Assembly: GCF_903915725.1 (NCBI RefSeq)
Contig: NZ_CAIWTY010000029.1
Span: 62,001-126,000, forward strand
DNA length: 64,000 nt
Reading direction: 5' to 3'
Origin: an uncultured Rhodopila sp.
GTDB taxonomy: Bacteria > Pseudomonadota > Alphaproteobacteria > Acetobacterales > Acetobacteraceae
Part shown: piece after piece, positions 36,888-45,389 of the stretch
Position numbering within the stretch: position 1 is the first letter of the stretch
Layout of the letters: the number at the start of each line of letters is the position of its first letter
Made by a program: the position numbers and the translations under genes
Notes under the pieces: model-generated
Databases searched by the model: none
Told to the model about the DNA's origin: nothing
Seen by the model: only the letters and a program-made list of their open reading frames with translations

Positions 36888-36959
36888 TGTTGAGGCGCTG
36901 GCGGGCGTGTCGATACCGCCAGCCTTGCTCTTCGCATAAACCGGCAAAACCGGAACGTC

Positions 36960-38006
36960 CTACCAATCCGTATTGAACCCGGCGAAAGTATGCGGAATAC
37001 GCCGGATATCGGTGACGAGTTCCTTCGCCAAGCCGGGCGCTATACCAGCCGGGAAATGAATATCCACGGAATCGGCCACCCCGCCGAAACGCTGCTCGAT
37101 CGCTTCCGGCAACGTTGCATAAGTTCCGCAGGCCGCGAAGATCCGCACGGTATCGTCGGAAACCTCCGCCGCCATGCGGTCCCAGTGACCCTGCACCGAC
37201 ATGCGGTGCAGTTTCGCCCCTAGATCCTCCAGCCCATGCAGCGCCAGTATCGGCAAGTACGTCCGCGTCGAGCCGTAAAATCCGATCCGCTGCCTCGCCT
37301 TGTCCATTTCGGCGGCGACCGTCGCGTCATCCGGCCCGGTGCAGACAAAACCGCCGCCATGCACATCGAAATTCAGCCGCGATCGGCCGCTGCGGCGCAT
37401 CCCCTCCATCATCTGCGGCAGGCACACCTGTTCGAGATAGGCGCGCGAGCATAGCGGATGCAGCCGCACGCCGTCGCCCACCTGTCCGGCCACCCGCAGC
37501 ATCGCTTCGCCCACCGCCGCGACGGTGACGGGAACCATCGGCAGTCCCGTCGGCTCCGGCGAAAAGTCCGGAGTCATCAAGGTCAGCTTGTAGTGCTGAC
37601 TGTCGAAATTCAGCCGCCCGCGCGTCTCCCACGCCTTCCACACCGCCCGCAGCGCCATGACGTAATCGCGCATCCGCGGGGCGGGGGCGGTCCAGGCGAT
37701 GCCGAAGCGGCGTTCGTTATGCCCCTTTACCTGGCTGCCCAGCCCGAGCACGAAACGGCCGCCGGAATTGGCCTGGATGTCCCAAGCCTGCTGCGCCAGC
37801 GTCGTCGGGCTGCGCGGAAAGGCCACCACCACCGACGGGGTCAGTTCCACCGTTTCCGTCGCCAGCGCGGCGAAGGCCAATGGGGCCAGCGGATCGTGTC
37901 CGAGTTCGACTGTCATCAACGCATCGAAACCGGCCGCCTCAGCTGCGCGTGCCGCGGGGGTGACATCCCGCCAGTGCCGTTGCGGCAAAATCGTATAGAT
38001 GCGCAT
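36960..38006 (-). CDS. LLM-class (luciferase-like) oxidoreductase
   Basis: The 348-residue product has the luciferase-like monooxygenase TIM-barrel pattern: AARAAEAAGFDALMTVELGHDPLAPLAFAALATETVEL, then LAQQAWDIQANSGGRFVLGLGSQVKGHNERRFG. It resembles the TIGR03617 F420-dependent group, but flavin versus F420 use cannot be decided from sequence. Its ATG overlaps the preceding TGA by one base, so it is co-transcribed with the thioredoxin-fold isomerase. Confidence 0.85.
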   Translation of the reverse strand: MRIYTILPQRHWRDVTPAARAAEAAGFDALMTVELGHDPLAPLAFAALATETVELTPSVVVAFPRSPTTLAQQAWDIQANSGGRFVLGLGSQVKGHNERRFGIAWTAPAPRMRDYVMALRAVWKAWETRGRLNFDSQHYKLTLMTPDFSPEPTGLPMVPVTVAAVGEAMLRVAGQVGDGVRLHPLCSRAYLEQVCLPQMMEGMRRSGRSRLNFDVHGGGFVCTGPDDATVAAEMDKARQRIGFYGSTRTYLPILALHGLEDLGAKLHRMSVQGHWDRMAAEVSDDTVRIFAACGTYATLPEAIEQRFGGVADSVDIHFPAGIAPGLAKELVTDIRRIPHTFAGFNTDW

Positions 38007-38611
38007 CAGCCGTGCGCCAGTTTGCGTTCGACGAAACCAAGCCGGTCCTGGCCCCAGAAGATTTCGTCATCGATGACATAGCTCGGCGCGCCGAATACGC
38101 CGCGGTCCAGCGCCGCCCTGGTGTCGGCCTCCCGCCGCGCCGCCCAGCGCGGATCGCTGCCGAGGGCGATGATTTCGTCGGCATCGAGGCCGGTATCGGC
38201 GATCAGTTCGGCCAGGGTCACGGGGTCGCCGGGGTTGGCTTCTTCCTGCCACAATGCCTTCAGCACCCGGTGTGCCAGCTTGATCGCCGGCTGGTCGCCG
38301 ATGGTTTCACGCAGCGCGATGACGCAGCTTGCGGCGGGGGCTTCGTTGCACGGGAAGAAGGCCGGCTCCAGCTGGATGGGGATGTTCAGGTGATGGCGCC
38401 ACCGTCGCAGTTCCTGCATCCGGTAGGCCTGGCGCTGCGGCGCCCGTTTCGGCAGCGGCAGGCCGCCGGACTGCGGGAAGATGGCGCCGAAATCGACCGG
38501 GTGGATGCGCAGGGAGGCGTTGTTGGCCAGCACCATCGCCTCGATCCGCGCGGCGCCGAAATGCGTCCAGGGCGAGTTCAGCGAGACGTAGTAGTCGATA
38601 TGCCGCGCCAT
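38006..38611 (-). CDS. 2-hydroxychromene-2-carboxylate isomerase-type (DsbA/GST-kappa fold) protein
   Basis: The 201-residue product starts IDYYVSLNSPWTHFGAARIEAM, where SPW occupies the active-site Ser position of HCCA isomerases. The C-terminal GVFGAPSYVIDDEIFWGQDRLGFVERKL is the family's cis-Pro/GQDR region. These glutathione-dependent isomerases act in aromatic catabolism; this substrate is unknown. It is first in a two-gene unit with the LLM oxidoreductase. Confidence 0.88.
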   Translation of the reverse strand: MARHIDYYVSLNSPWTHFGAARIEAMVLANNASLRIHPVDFGAIFPQSGGLPLPKRAPQRQAYRMQELRRWRHHLNIPIQLEPAFFPCNEAPAASCVIALRETIGDQPAIKLAHRVLKALWQEEANPGDPVTLAELIADTGLDADEIIALGSDPRWAARREADTRAALDRGVFGAPSYVIDDEIFWGQDRLGFVERKLAHG

Positions 38612-38706
38612 TGGTTTCCTCCGTTGCCGCGATCCTGATCGACCGCGCGGATTGGCACAAGTCCGGCGATGCTGCTTAGGATGGCCGCGACACGGAGGGA
38701 AACGGC

Positions 38707-39558
38707 ATGAAATGGACCATCGGCGGCGTCACCGTGACGAAGATCGTGGAATTGGAGGCCACCGGCGGAACCGGCTTCCTGCTGCCACAGGCGACGCCGG
38801 AGGCCATCCTGCCGCTAACCTGGCTGCGGCCGCACTTCGCCGACGACAACGGCCGACTGCGCATGAGTATCCACAGTTTCCTGGTCGAAACACCCGAACG
38901 CCGGATCATCGTCGATACCTGTCTCGGCAACGGCAAGCAGAACCGCCGCGCGCCGCATTGGAACGATCGCGACGGGCCGTTCCTGGCCGATCTGGCGGCG
39001 GCGGGATATGCGGCGGAGTCGATCGATACGGTGTTATGTACTCATCTGCACGTCGATCATGTCGGCTGGAACACGAAGCTGCTGGACGGCAAGTGGGTGC
39101 CCACCTTCCCGCGGGCGCAGTACCTGATGGGACGCGCCGACTACGAGCACTGGCGCAGCGTGCCGGATCGTCCGGATATGGCGTATATCCTGGCCGATTC
39201 CGTCACGCCGATCATCGAGTCGGGGCTGGCGAGGATGGTCGAAACCGATGAACGTGTCTGTGAAGAAATCACCCTGGTGCCGACGCCCGGCCATACCCCG
39301 GGCCATGTCAGCGTCATGATCCAGTCGCGCGGCGAGCAGGCGCTGATCACCGGCGACTTCATGCACCACCCCTGCCAGATCGCCCGCCCGGACTGGAGCA
39401 CCCTGGTCGATAGCGACCCGGATCAGGCCATCGTGACCCGGCGGTCGGTGTTCCAGCGCCTGGCCGGCGCGCCGGTGCTGGTGCTGGGAACGCATTTCGC
39501 CGGCGTCACGGCGGGGCGGATCGTCCGCGACGGCGACACCTGCCGGCTCGATATCTGA
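38707..39558 (+). CDS. MBL-fold metallo-hydrolase
   Basis: The 283-residue product has the metal motif THLHVDH (His113, His115, Asp117, His118), then PGHTPGHVSV, TGDFMHHPCQI and a final GTHFAG. It belongs to the lactonase-like group of the metallo-beta-lactamase fold. The substrate is unknown. It is divergent from the isomerase/LLM unit, with both promoters in the 95-bp gap. Confidence 0.88.
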   Translation: MKWTIGGVTVTKIVELEATGGTGFLLPQATPEAILPLTWLRPHFADDNGRLRMSIHSFLVETPERRIIVDTCLGNGKQNRRAPHWNDRDGPFLADLAAAGYAAESIDTVLCTHLHVDHVGWNTKLLDGKWVPTFPRAQYLMGRADYEHWRSVPDRPDMAYILADSVTPIIESGLARMVETDERVCEEITLVPTPGHTPGHVSVMIQSRGEQALITGDFMHHPCQIARPDWSTLVDSDPDQAIVTRRSVFQRLAGAPVLVLGTHFAGVTAGRIVRDGDTCRLDI

Positions 39559-39699
39559 AAGGACGAACCGCGGCCGATGTTCACGTCCCGTCAAACCGCA
39601 CGCTTTATGGTTCAGCGTGCCGCCGGTCTTGGTGTATACCGATATGGTTCCACTCACCACGACTCTGTGAACCCACCTACGCTGACAAAGGGACACACA

Positions 39700-40611
39700 A
39701 TGCGGATCAGAACGGCTGGTGCAACGGCCGGCGCTCTCAAGTTTGCTTCGGTCTGCGCGCTCGCGGCGCTCCTCGCGGCTCCGGCTGCCCGGGCGCAGGA
39801 CGCGAAGCCTTCGCCCCCGGCCCCGGATCCCTCGGCAAAAGCGCAAAAGCCCGCGCCCGGGAAGATGGTGCTGGAGCCGCGGGCAATGGACCTGCTCAAG
39901 GCCGCGAGCGAGCGGCTGGCGGCGGCGAAGTCATTGAGCTTCACCGCGGTCGTCAGCTACGAGTACCCAAGCCAGCTTGGGCCGCCGATACTGTATACGG
40001 TGCGATACGACGTCGCGGAGCAGCGGCCGGACAAGCTGCGGGTGATCATCCCGGGCGACGGACCGGCCTCCGAGTTCTACTACGATGGCAAGACGATAAC
40101 CGCCTATGCCCCGGCCGAAAACCTGGTCGCCGTAGCCGATGCGCCGCCGACGGTCGAAGGCGCGCTGAAGGAGGCGTTCCAGAAGGCCGACATCTATTAC
40201 CCGTTCACCGATCTGCTGGTGGCGGATCCCTATTCCGCGCTGACGGACGGGGTGATCCTGGCGTTCTATATCGGGCCGTCGGGCAATGTCGGCGGCGTCA
40301 AGACCGACATGGTCGCCTGGGCCAACCGCGACGTCTTCCTGCAAATCTGGATCGGCGCCGAGGACAAGCTGCCGCGCCGGGTGCGCGCGATCTATCGCGA
40401 CGACCCGACGAGTTTGCGTCACGAACTCGACCTGTCGGACTGGCAGATCGACGGCGTGATCCCGGCGGATGCGTTCGCCTCGGAGAAAGCAAAAAGCGCG
40501 AATCCGATGAAGTTCGATCGGCCCGGGAACGGGGCAGGGCCGCGCGGCCTGAAGCCGCTGGGGAACGTAAAGCCTCCGAAGGCCGAGGCAGCAGGGAAGT
40601 CACCGTCATGA
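39700..40611 (+). CDS. Secreted DUF2092 protein
   Basis: The 303-residue product has a signal peptide ending ARAQ-D, a Pro-rich stretch, and the DUF2092 region (LLKAASERLAAAKSLSFTAVVSYEYPSQLGPPILYTVRYDVAEQRPDKLRV...YDGKTITAYAPAENLVAVADAP). The LolA-like beta fold suggests lipid or lipoprotein contact in the periplasm, but function is not established. The next gene overlaps its stop by 4 bp. I chose the ATG at 39700 (AAAGGGA upstream) over the longer frame. Confidence 0.8.
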   Translation: MRIRTAGATAGALKFASVCALAALLAAPAARAQDAKPSPPAPDPSAKAQKPAPGKMVLEPRAMDLLKAASERLAAAKSLSFTAVVSYEYPSQLGPPILYTVRYDVAEQRPDKLRVIIPGDGPASEFYYDGKTITAYAPAENLVAVADAPPTVEGALKEAFQKADIYYPFTDLLVADPYSALTDGVILAFYIGPSGNVGGVKTDMVAWANRDVFLQIWIGAEDKLPRRVRAIYRDDPTSLRHELDLSDWQIDGVIPADAFASEKAKSANPMKFDRPGNGAGPRGLKPLGNVKPPKAEAAGKSPS

Positions 40612-41252
40612 GGATGCATGTCATGAAACCGATCGTCGCGATGGCCGGCGCCCTGCTGGTGAGCTCGCTTTGGAACGACCCGGCGGGTGCGTGGGCCTCC
40701 GCCAACCGCTGGGGCGGCAGCACGGAGCATAGCTGGGGCCAAACCAGCCACACCAATGCCTATGGCGGCAGCACGAGCCACGCGTATGGCGAGGGCACCG
40801 AGCATACCAACGCTTACGGCGGGAGTACCGCGCACGCCTGGGGCGGCGGGACCGAGCACACCAACGCCTACGGCGGCAGCACGTATGGCGCTTACGGCCA
40901 GGGTGCGACGCACAACTATGCAGGAGGCGGCAGCACGTATCACCCGCCCGGATCCTACGGCGGCTATTACGGCGGATATTCCGCCTATCACCCGCCTGTA
41001 GCGGTGCCGTATTACTCGGGATCGGGTTGCTACGGCTGCGCGGCGGCGGCGGGCGCGGTCGCCGGTGTGGCGGTCGGCGCGGCTGCCGGCGCGGCGGTTG
41101 CCCGTGCGGCCGCCCCGCCGGCTGCCTACGCCGTATTGCCGGCCGGCTGCATCTACCGGGTTCTGCCTCACGCCTACGAATGCGGGGGCGTGTGGCTTGC
41201 TCCGTCCTATGGCGCGAACGGCGTCTACTATAGTCCGGTGCCGCCGCCGTAA
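40608..41252 (+). CDS. Secreted Gly/Tyr/His-rich repeat protein
   Basis: The 214-residue product has a signal peptide (from MKPIVAMAG to AGAWA). Three 18-residue repeats of HTNAYGGSTxHAxGxGTE then occupy residues about 48-101. A Tyr/Gly/Pro-rich region follows, then an Ala/Gly/Val segment (GAVAGVAVGAAAGAAVA) that may insert in a membrane, and a Cys-containing end. It is coupled (ATGA) to the DUF2092 gene. It may be an adhesive or structural envelope protein; the family is not recognised. Confidence 0.72.
   Translation: MRMHVMKPIVAMAGALLVSSLWNDPAGAWASANRWGGSTEHSWGQTSHTNAYGGSTSHAYGEGTEHTNAYGGSTAHAWGGGTEHTNAYGGSTYGAYGQGATHNYAGGGSTYHPPGSYGGYYGGYSAYHPPVAVPYYSGSGCYGCAAAAGAVAGVAVGAAAGAAVARAAAPPAAYAVLPAGCIYRVLPHAYECGGVWLAPSYGANGVYYSPVPPP
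40749..40910 (+). repeat. Three tandem 54-bp repeats
   Basis: Three in-frame 54-bp units begin at 40749, 40803 and 40857. Each encodes an 18-residue repeat beginning HTNAYGGST, rich in His, Gly, Tyr and Thr. Third positions differ between copies while the amino acids are kept, so selection acts on the protein repeat. Confidence 0.85.
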
Positions 41253-41337
41253 GGGCCTGCGGGGCAACAATCGCGGCAGGAGTGCGCCATTCGATGGTGC
41301 TTGCGAACCCGCGGCAGCCCGCTGTACGCAGGCGCCG

Positions 41338-41784
41338 ATGCAGACCATCCTCCTCCGCCTGCTGCCACGGGCGCTGCGCTCCTCGGTCACGCCGGTCAGG
41401 CTGACCACGGCCGCTCAGTTCTGCCGCTTCGGCGCCGTCGGGGCCACCGGCTTCGTGGTGGACACCGCCACGGTCTACGGCCTCCGTTCGGCCATCGGCC
41501 TGTATGGCGCCGGTATCGCCGGCTACGTGACAGCTGCGACAAGCAACTGGGCGCTGAACCGGATATGGACGTTCCGGGGGCGCGGCTCGGGTCCGGCGCA
41601 CCGGCAATGGGCGCTGTTCATGCTGGCCAACCTGGGCGGCTTCGTGCTGAACCGCGGCACCTACGCGATCCTAGTGACCTTCCTCCCCATCGCGGCGCGG
41701 CAACCGGTGATCGCCATCTTCGCCGGCATGATCGCCGGGCTGTTTCTGAACTTTACCTTGTCCCGCAAGGTCGTGTTCCGCTGA
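41338..41784 (+). CDS. GtrA-family membrane protein
   Basis: The 148-residue product has four membrane helices and the GtrA pattern FCRFGAVGATGFVVDTATVYGL ... NWALNRIWTFRGRG ... LNFTLSRKVVFR. GtrA proteins are proposed to flip lipid-linked sugars. It opens the glycan cluster. I chose the ATG at 41338 over a much longer frame that runs back through the upstream gene. Confidence 0.88.
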   Translation: MQTILLRLLPRALRSSVTPVRLTTAAQFCRFGAVGATGFVVDTATVYGLRSAIGLYGAGIAGYVTAATSNWALNRIWTFRGRGSGPAHRQWALFMLANLGGFVLNRGTYAILVTFLPIAARQPVIAIFAGMIAGLFLNFTLSRKVVFR

Positions 41785-41944
41785 CGTCCATACAATCGTC
41801 AGCGGTTCGTTGTCTGTTCATGACCAAATTGTCCACCGGAAAAAAAATAAATCCGCCCGCTTACCCGGGCATGCTGCGTTAACACATCGATAAGACTTTG
41901 CCGCCGAATGTTTGCCGATCAGCAACCGGCAGATTTGGCGCACC

Positions 41945-42649
41945 ATGAGCCTTCGATATCTTGATGCCCTGGAGTACTGCGACGGCGACGTCTGCGTCGC
42001 GCCGATAGCGTTGCGCGTCCCGCCCGCCCGCACCGGGGCGATGGCGCGGCGCGATGCGTTGGTCAAACGGAGCACCGACATCATCCTGGCCCTGGCGGCT
42101 CTGGCGCTGCTGGCGCTGCCGATGCTGCTGGCCGCCGCCGCGATCCGGCTGACCAGCCGCGGACCTGCGGTGTTCAGCCAGGAACGCATCGGACTCAACG
42201 GCCGCCCGTTTCGCATGCTGAAGTTCCGCACCATGCGGCACCAGGCCGATGCGCCACCCTGCCGGCAGGCGACGCGGCACGATCCGCGGGTTACATGGTT
42301 CGGCGCCCTGTTGCGCCACACCTCGTTCGATGAATTGCCGCAACTGCTGAATGTGCTGGCGGGGTCGATGTCGCTGGTTGGACCGCGTCCGCACGCGCCC
42401 GGCACCTGCGTCGCCGGCCGCCCGTTCGAGGCGATCACCAGCCGGTACGCCGCCCGCCATTGCGTCAAGCCCGGAATGACGGGGCTGGCCCAGGTGCGCG
42501 GCTGGCGCGGCGAAACCGACACCGAAGACAAGCTGATCCACCGGCTCGAAAGCGATCTCGAATACATCGCAACGTGGAGTCCGGGGCGGGACCTTCTGAT
42601 CATCGGCCGCACCCTCGTCGAAGTGTTGCGTATGCGGAATGCCTATTGA
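41945..42649 (+). CDS. Priming sugar transferase (undecaprenyl-phosphate sugar-1-phosphate transferase)
   Basis: The 234-residue product has one N-terminal helix after KRSTDIILALAALALLAL, then QERIGLNGRPFRMLKFRTM, RHTSFDELPQLLNVLAGSMSLVGPRP and CVKPGMTGLAQVRGW. These are all signature blocks of bacterial sugar transferases that load the first sugar phosphate onto undecaprenyl phosphate. It starts exopolysaccharide assembly for this cluster. The ATG at 41945 is chosen; an upstream TTG is less likely. Confidence 0.92.
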   Translation: MSLRYLDALEYCDGDVCVAPIALRVPPARTGAMARRDALVKRSTDIILALAALALLALPMLLAAAAIRLTSRGPAVFSQERIGLNGRPFRMLKFRTMRHQADAPPCRQATRHDPRVTWFGALLRHTSFDELPQLLNVLAGSMSLVGPRPHAPGTCVAGRPFEAITSRYAARHCVKPGMTGLAQVRGWRGETDTEDKLIHRLESDLEYIATWSPGRDLLIIGRTLVEVLRMRNAY

Positions 42650-42665
42650 GCGGGAGAAAACGATA

Positions 42666-43700
42666 ATGTCAGCGTTTCGGAAAAGCCCCCCGGCTGCGGC
42701 CGAACCATGGAGCGAGACCGGCCGCCCGGACGCCGGGCCATCTATCGCCGAGCAGTTCGGATTGCTGCCGGACAAGCCCCGGGTGGCGGTGCTGATTCCG
42801 TGCCGGAACGAGGAAGCCTCCATCGGCAAGGTGGTGTGCGACTTCCTGCAGGCCGTGCCGGAGGCGAATGTCTATGTCTACGACAACAATTCAACCGACC
42901 GGACCGCGCAAGCGGCGCAGGCGGCGGGCGCCTTCGTCCGGCGCGAATGGCTGCAGGGCAAGGGCCATGTCGTCCGCCGCATGTTCGCCGATATCGAGGC
43001 CGACGTTTACGTCCTGGTGGACGGCGACGACACCTATGACGCCGGCGCCGCCCCCGGCATGCTGCGCATGCTGACTGAGCGGCATCTGGACATGGTCACC
43101 GCGACCCGGCACGGCGGCGGCCCGGATGCTTACCGCCCCGGCCACCGCTTCGGCAACCTGCTTATGACCTTCCTGGTCACCCGGGCGTTCGGCACCGGGA
43201 TCAGCGACCTGCTGTCGGGCTACCGCGTGTTCAGTCGGCGCTTCGTCAAATCGTTCCCGGCGCTGTCGTCCGGCTTCGAGACGGAGACCGAGTTCAGCGT
43301 GCATGCCCTGGCGCTGCACATGCCGGTTCAGGAGGTCCGGACCGCCTATCGCAACCGCGCCGCCGGCACGCGATCGAAGCTGAACACCATCGGCGACGGG
43401 CTGCGCATCCTGCGGGCGATCACCACACTGATCCGCCAGGAACGGCCGCTGGAGGTGTTTTCCATCGCCGCGCTGATCTTCGCGGGACTCGGCATCGGCC
43501 TCGGCATTCCCGTGGTCATGGAGTTTGTGCACACCGGCCTGGTGACGCGCCTGCCATCGGCGCTGTTGTCGATGGGGCTTGTGCTGATGGCCTTCCTGGC
43601 GGTGACCTGCGGCCTGATCCTCGACGCGGTCTCACGCGGGCGGCGAGAAATCAGGCGTCTGGCTTACCTGGCGATCACTCCCGGGGAGTGGCTGGAATGA
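42666..43700 (+). CDS. Family 2 glycosyltransferase, membrane-anchored
   Basis: The 344-residue product has a GT2 core: VAVLIPCRNEEASIGKVV, VYVYDNNSTDRT, and DXD-like VDGDDTYD. Two C-terminal helices follow (EVFSIAALIFAGLGIGLGIP and LSMGLVLMAFLAVTCGLI). This resembles polyprenyl-phosphate glycosyltransferases of the DPM/Arn type. The start ATG at 42666 has GGGAG upstream. Its stop overlaps the next ATG (ATGA). Confidence 0.9.
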   Translation: MSAFRKSPPAAAEPWSETGRPDAGPSIAEQFGLLPDKPRVAVLIPCRNEEASIGKVVCDFLQAVPEANVYVYDNNSTDRTAQAAQAAGAFVRREWLQGKGHVVRRMFADIEADVYVLVDGDDTYDAGAAPGMLRMLTERHLDMVTATRHGGGPDAYRPGHRFGNLLMTFLVTRAFGTGISDLLSGYRVFSRRFVKSFPALSSGFETETEFSVHALALHMPVQEVRTAYRNRAAGTRSKLNTIGDGLRILRAITTLIRQERPLEVFSIAALIFAGLGIGLGIPVVMEFVHTGLVTRLPSALLSMGLVLMAFLAVTCGLILDAVSRGRREIRRLAYLAITPGEWLE

Positions 43701-44689
43701 ATCTGATCGCCGGCTGCCTTCCCGACCGCCCGGCGGATGCTGACATCGTGATCCTGGCGCTGGACCGGATCGACGAAACCCTGGCGGCGATCCGTTCCGC
43801 CAGCCGCCAGACCGGCGTTGCGACCCATCTGTTCGTGCTCGACCAGGGGTCCAGCCCGGACGGGTTGCGGCGCCTGGCGGAGGCGATCCGCGGAATTCCC
43901 GGCGCGGCGCTGCTGGAGGCTGGCGGCAACCTGGGCGTGGCGGGCGGGCGCAACCTGCTGTCGGGCCTGGGGCACGCGCGCACCATCGTCGCGCTGGACA
44001 ATGACGCCGAGTTCGCCGCCGCCCATACGGTGGCGCAGTTGGTGGCCGCCCTTGATGCCGAACCGCGTCTCGCCGCCATCGGCTGCCGCATTGTCGCCGA
44101 CGCGACCGGGACGGACGACCTGTCGTCCTGGGGCTATCCGGCCAGCCTTCTCCCCAGCGCCGGGGAGTGCTTCGACGCCGCCACCTATGTCGGCGCCGGC
44201 CACGCGATCCGCCGCAGCGCCTGGGAGCAGGCCGGCGGCTACGACGCGAAGCTGTTTTTCTGCTGGGAGGAATTCGACTTCTGCCTGCGCGCCATCGCGC
44301 TCGGCTGGCGCATCCGCTATCGCGGCGACATTGTCATCCGCCATAAGGTGGCGCCGGAACAACGTGTCTGCTGGCCGGAGGCGCGCTGGTTCTACTTCGT
44401 CCGCAACCGGCTGTACATCGAGCGCAAGCTGGGACGTACCTGGCCGTCGCTGGCACCGCGCGCCGCGGGGTACTTGCTGAAGGGCTTCCGCAACGGATTG
44501 CTCGCGCAGACCCTTCGGGCCATCGGCGCGGCGGCGGAGATGTCCCCGCGCGGCGCGCCGTGGCGGATGCCGCGCGACGCACGGTCGTACTTGCTGCGCA
44601 CCGACCGGGTGCATCGCGGTTCGGCCTGGCAGCGCCTCAGGACCGAGGCGCTTGGGCGTGTCGGCGCTGTCTCCACAGCAAGGCTATGA
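43697..44689 (+). CDS. Glycosyltransferase (GT2, rhamnosyltransferase-like)
   Basis: The 330-residue product has a GT2 fold with GGNLGVAGGRN, LDNDAEFA (nucleotide-sugar site) and the acceptor motif FCWEEFDFCLRAIALGWRIRYRGDIVIRHK. It is probably cytosolic and adds a sugar to the lipid-linked chain. It is translationally coupled to the preceding GT2 gene. Its 3' end overlaps the convergent WecG-like gene by 53 bp. Confidence 0.87.
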   Translation: MNLIAGCLPDRPADADIVILALDRIDETLAAIRSASRQTGVATHLFVLDQGSSPDGLRRLAEAIRGIPGAALLEAGGNLGVAGGRNLLSGLGHARTIVALDNDAEFAAAHTVAQLVAALDAEPRLAAIGCRIVADATGTDDLSSWGYPASLLPSAGECFDAATYVGAGHAIRRSAWEQAGGYDAKLFFCWEEFDFCLRAIALGWRIRYRGDIVIRHKVAPEQRVCWPEARWFYFVRNRLYIERKLGRTWPSLAPRAAGYLLKGFRNGLLAQTLRAIGAAAEMSPRGAPWRMPRDARSYLLRTDRVHRGSAWQRLRTEALGRVGAVSTARL

Positions 44690-45389
44690 CGCGCGGGCTG
44701 TCGATCAGGTAGCGGCGGGCGAGGCGCCGCGGTTCGGACGCCAGACGGAACAGCCATTCCAGGCCGATCGCGTTGATCCACCCCGGCGCCCGGCGGCGGT
44801 GCCCGGCGAGGAACTCCAGGCTGGCGCCGATACACAATCCGGTTCCGGTGGCGCCCCCCGCCGCGGCAATGGCGGCGGCGAGGCGTTCCTGCCGCGGCGA
44901 GCCGACGGCCAGGAAGACAAAGCGCGCCGGATTGTCGCGCACGAACGCCATGGCGGCGGCGAACGCGGCGGGGTCGCGCTCGAATCCCATCGGCGGATCG
45001 TAGTGCGCCGGTGGCGCGAGGTTCAGCCGGCCGGTCAGCGCCGGCAGGCAGTCCGGTGACAGGCCGATAATGGCGATCCGCTCACCGCGCTGAACATGAT
45101 GCGTCAGCAGATGCGCGGTCAGGTCACTGCCCGTCACCACCGATGGCGGCGCAAGGCCAAGCAGCCGCGCCAGGCGCTCGACGACGCGGGAGTCCAACAG
45201 GCACAGCCATGCCTGCCGATACACCGCCCGCAGCCGCGGATTGCCCTCAACCCGCACCAAATGATCGGCGTTGGGCGTCACCACATAGGCGAAGGGAGCG
45301 TCCGCCGGGCGGCCGGCGATCAGCGCCGCCGCTTGAGCCGTATCGAGGCAGGCGAAATCCAGGCCGAGCAGCAGGCGTGTGCGCGTCAC
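44637..45389 (-). CDS. WecG/TagA/CpsF-family glycosyltransferase
   Basis: The 250-residue product has the family pattern: YVVTPNADHLVRVEGNPRLRAVYRQAWLCLLDSRVVERLARLLG, then RIAIIGLSP, FVFLAVGSPRQERLAA and GLCIGASLEFLAGHRRRAPGWINAIGLEWLFRLASEPRRLARRYL. The family moves N-acetylmannosaminuronate or similar sugars. The start is the GTG at 45389, overlapping the beta-barrel stop (GTGA); the longer frame is unlikely. Confidence 0.92.
   Translation of the reverse strand: MTRTRLLLGLDFACLDTAQAAALIAGRPADAPFAYVVTPNADHLVRVEGNPRLRAVYRQAWLCLLDSRVVERLARLLGLAPPSVVTGSDLTAHLLTHHVQRGERIAIIGLSPDCLPALTGRLNLAPPAHYDPPMGFERDPAAFAAAMAFVRDNPARFVFLAVGSPRQERLAAAIAAAGGATGTGLCIGASLEFLAGHRRRAPGWINAIGLEWLFRLASEPRRLARRYLIDSPRVIALLWRQRRHAQAPRS

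Noticed and set aside
40749-40910. CRISPR-like periodic repeat
   Set aside because: The 54-bp units are contiguous, in frame and protein-coding, without spacers.
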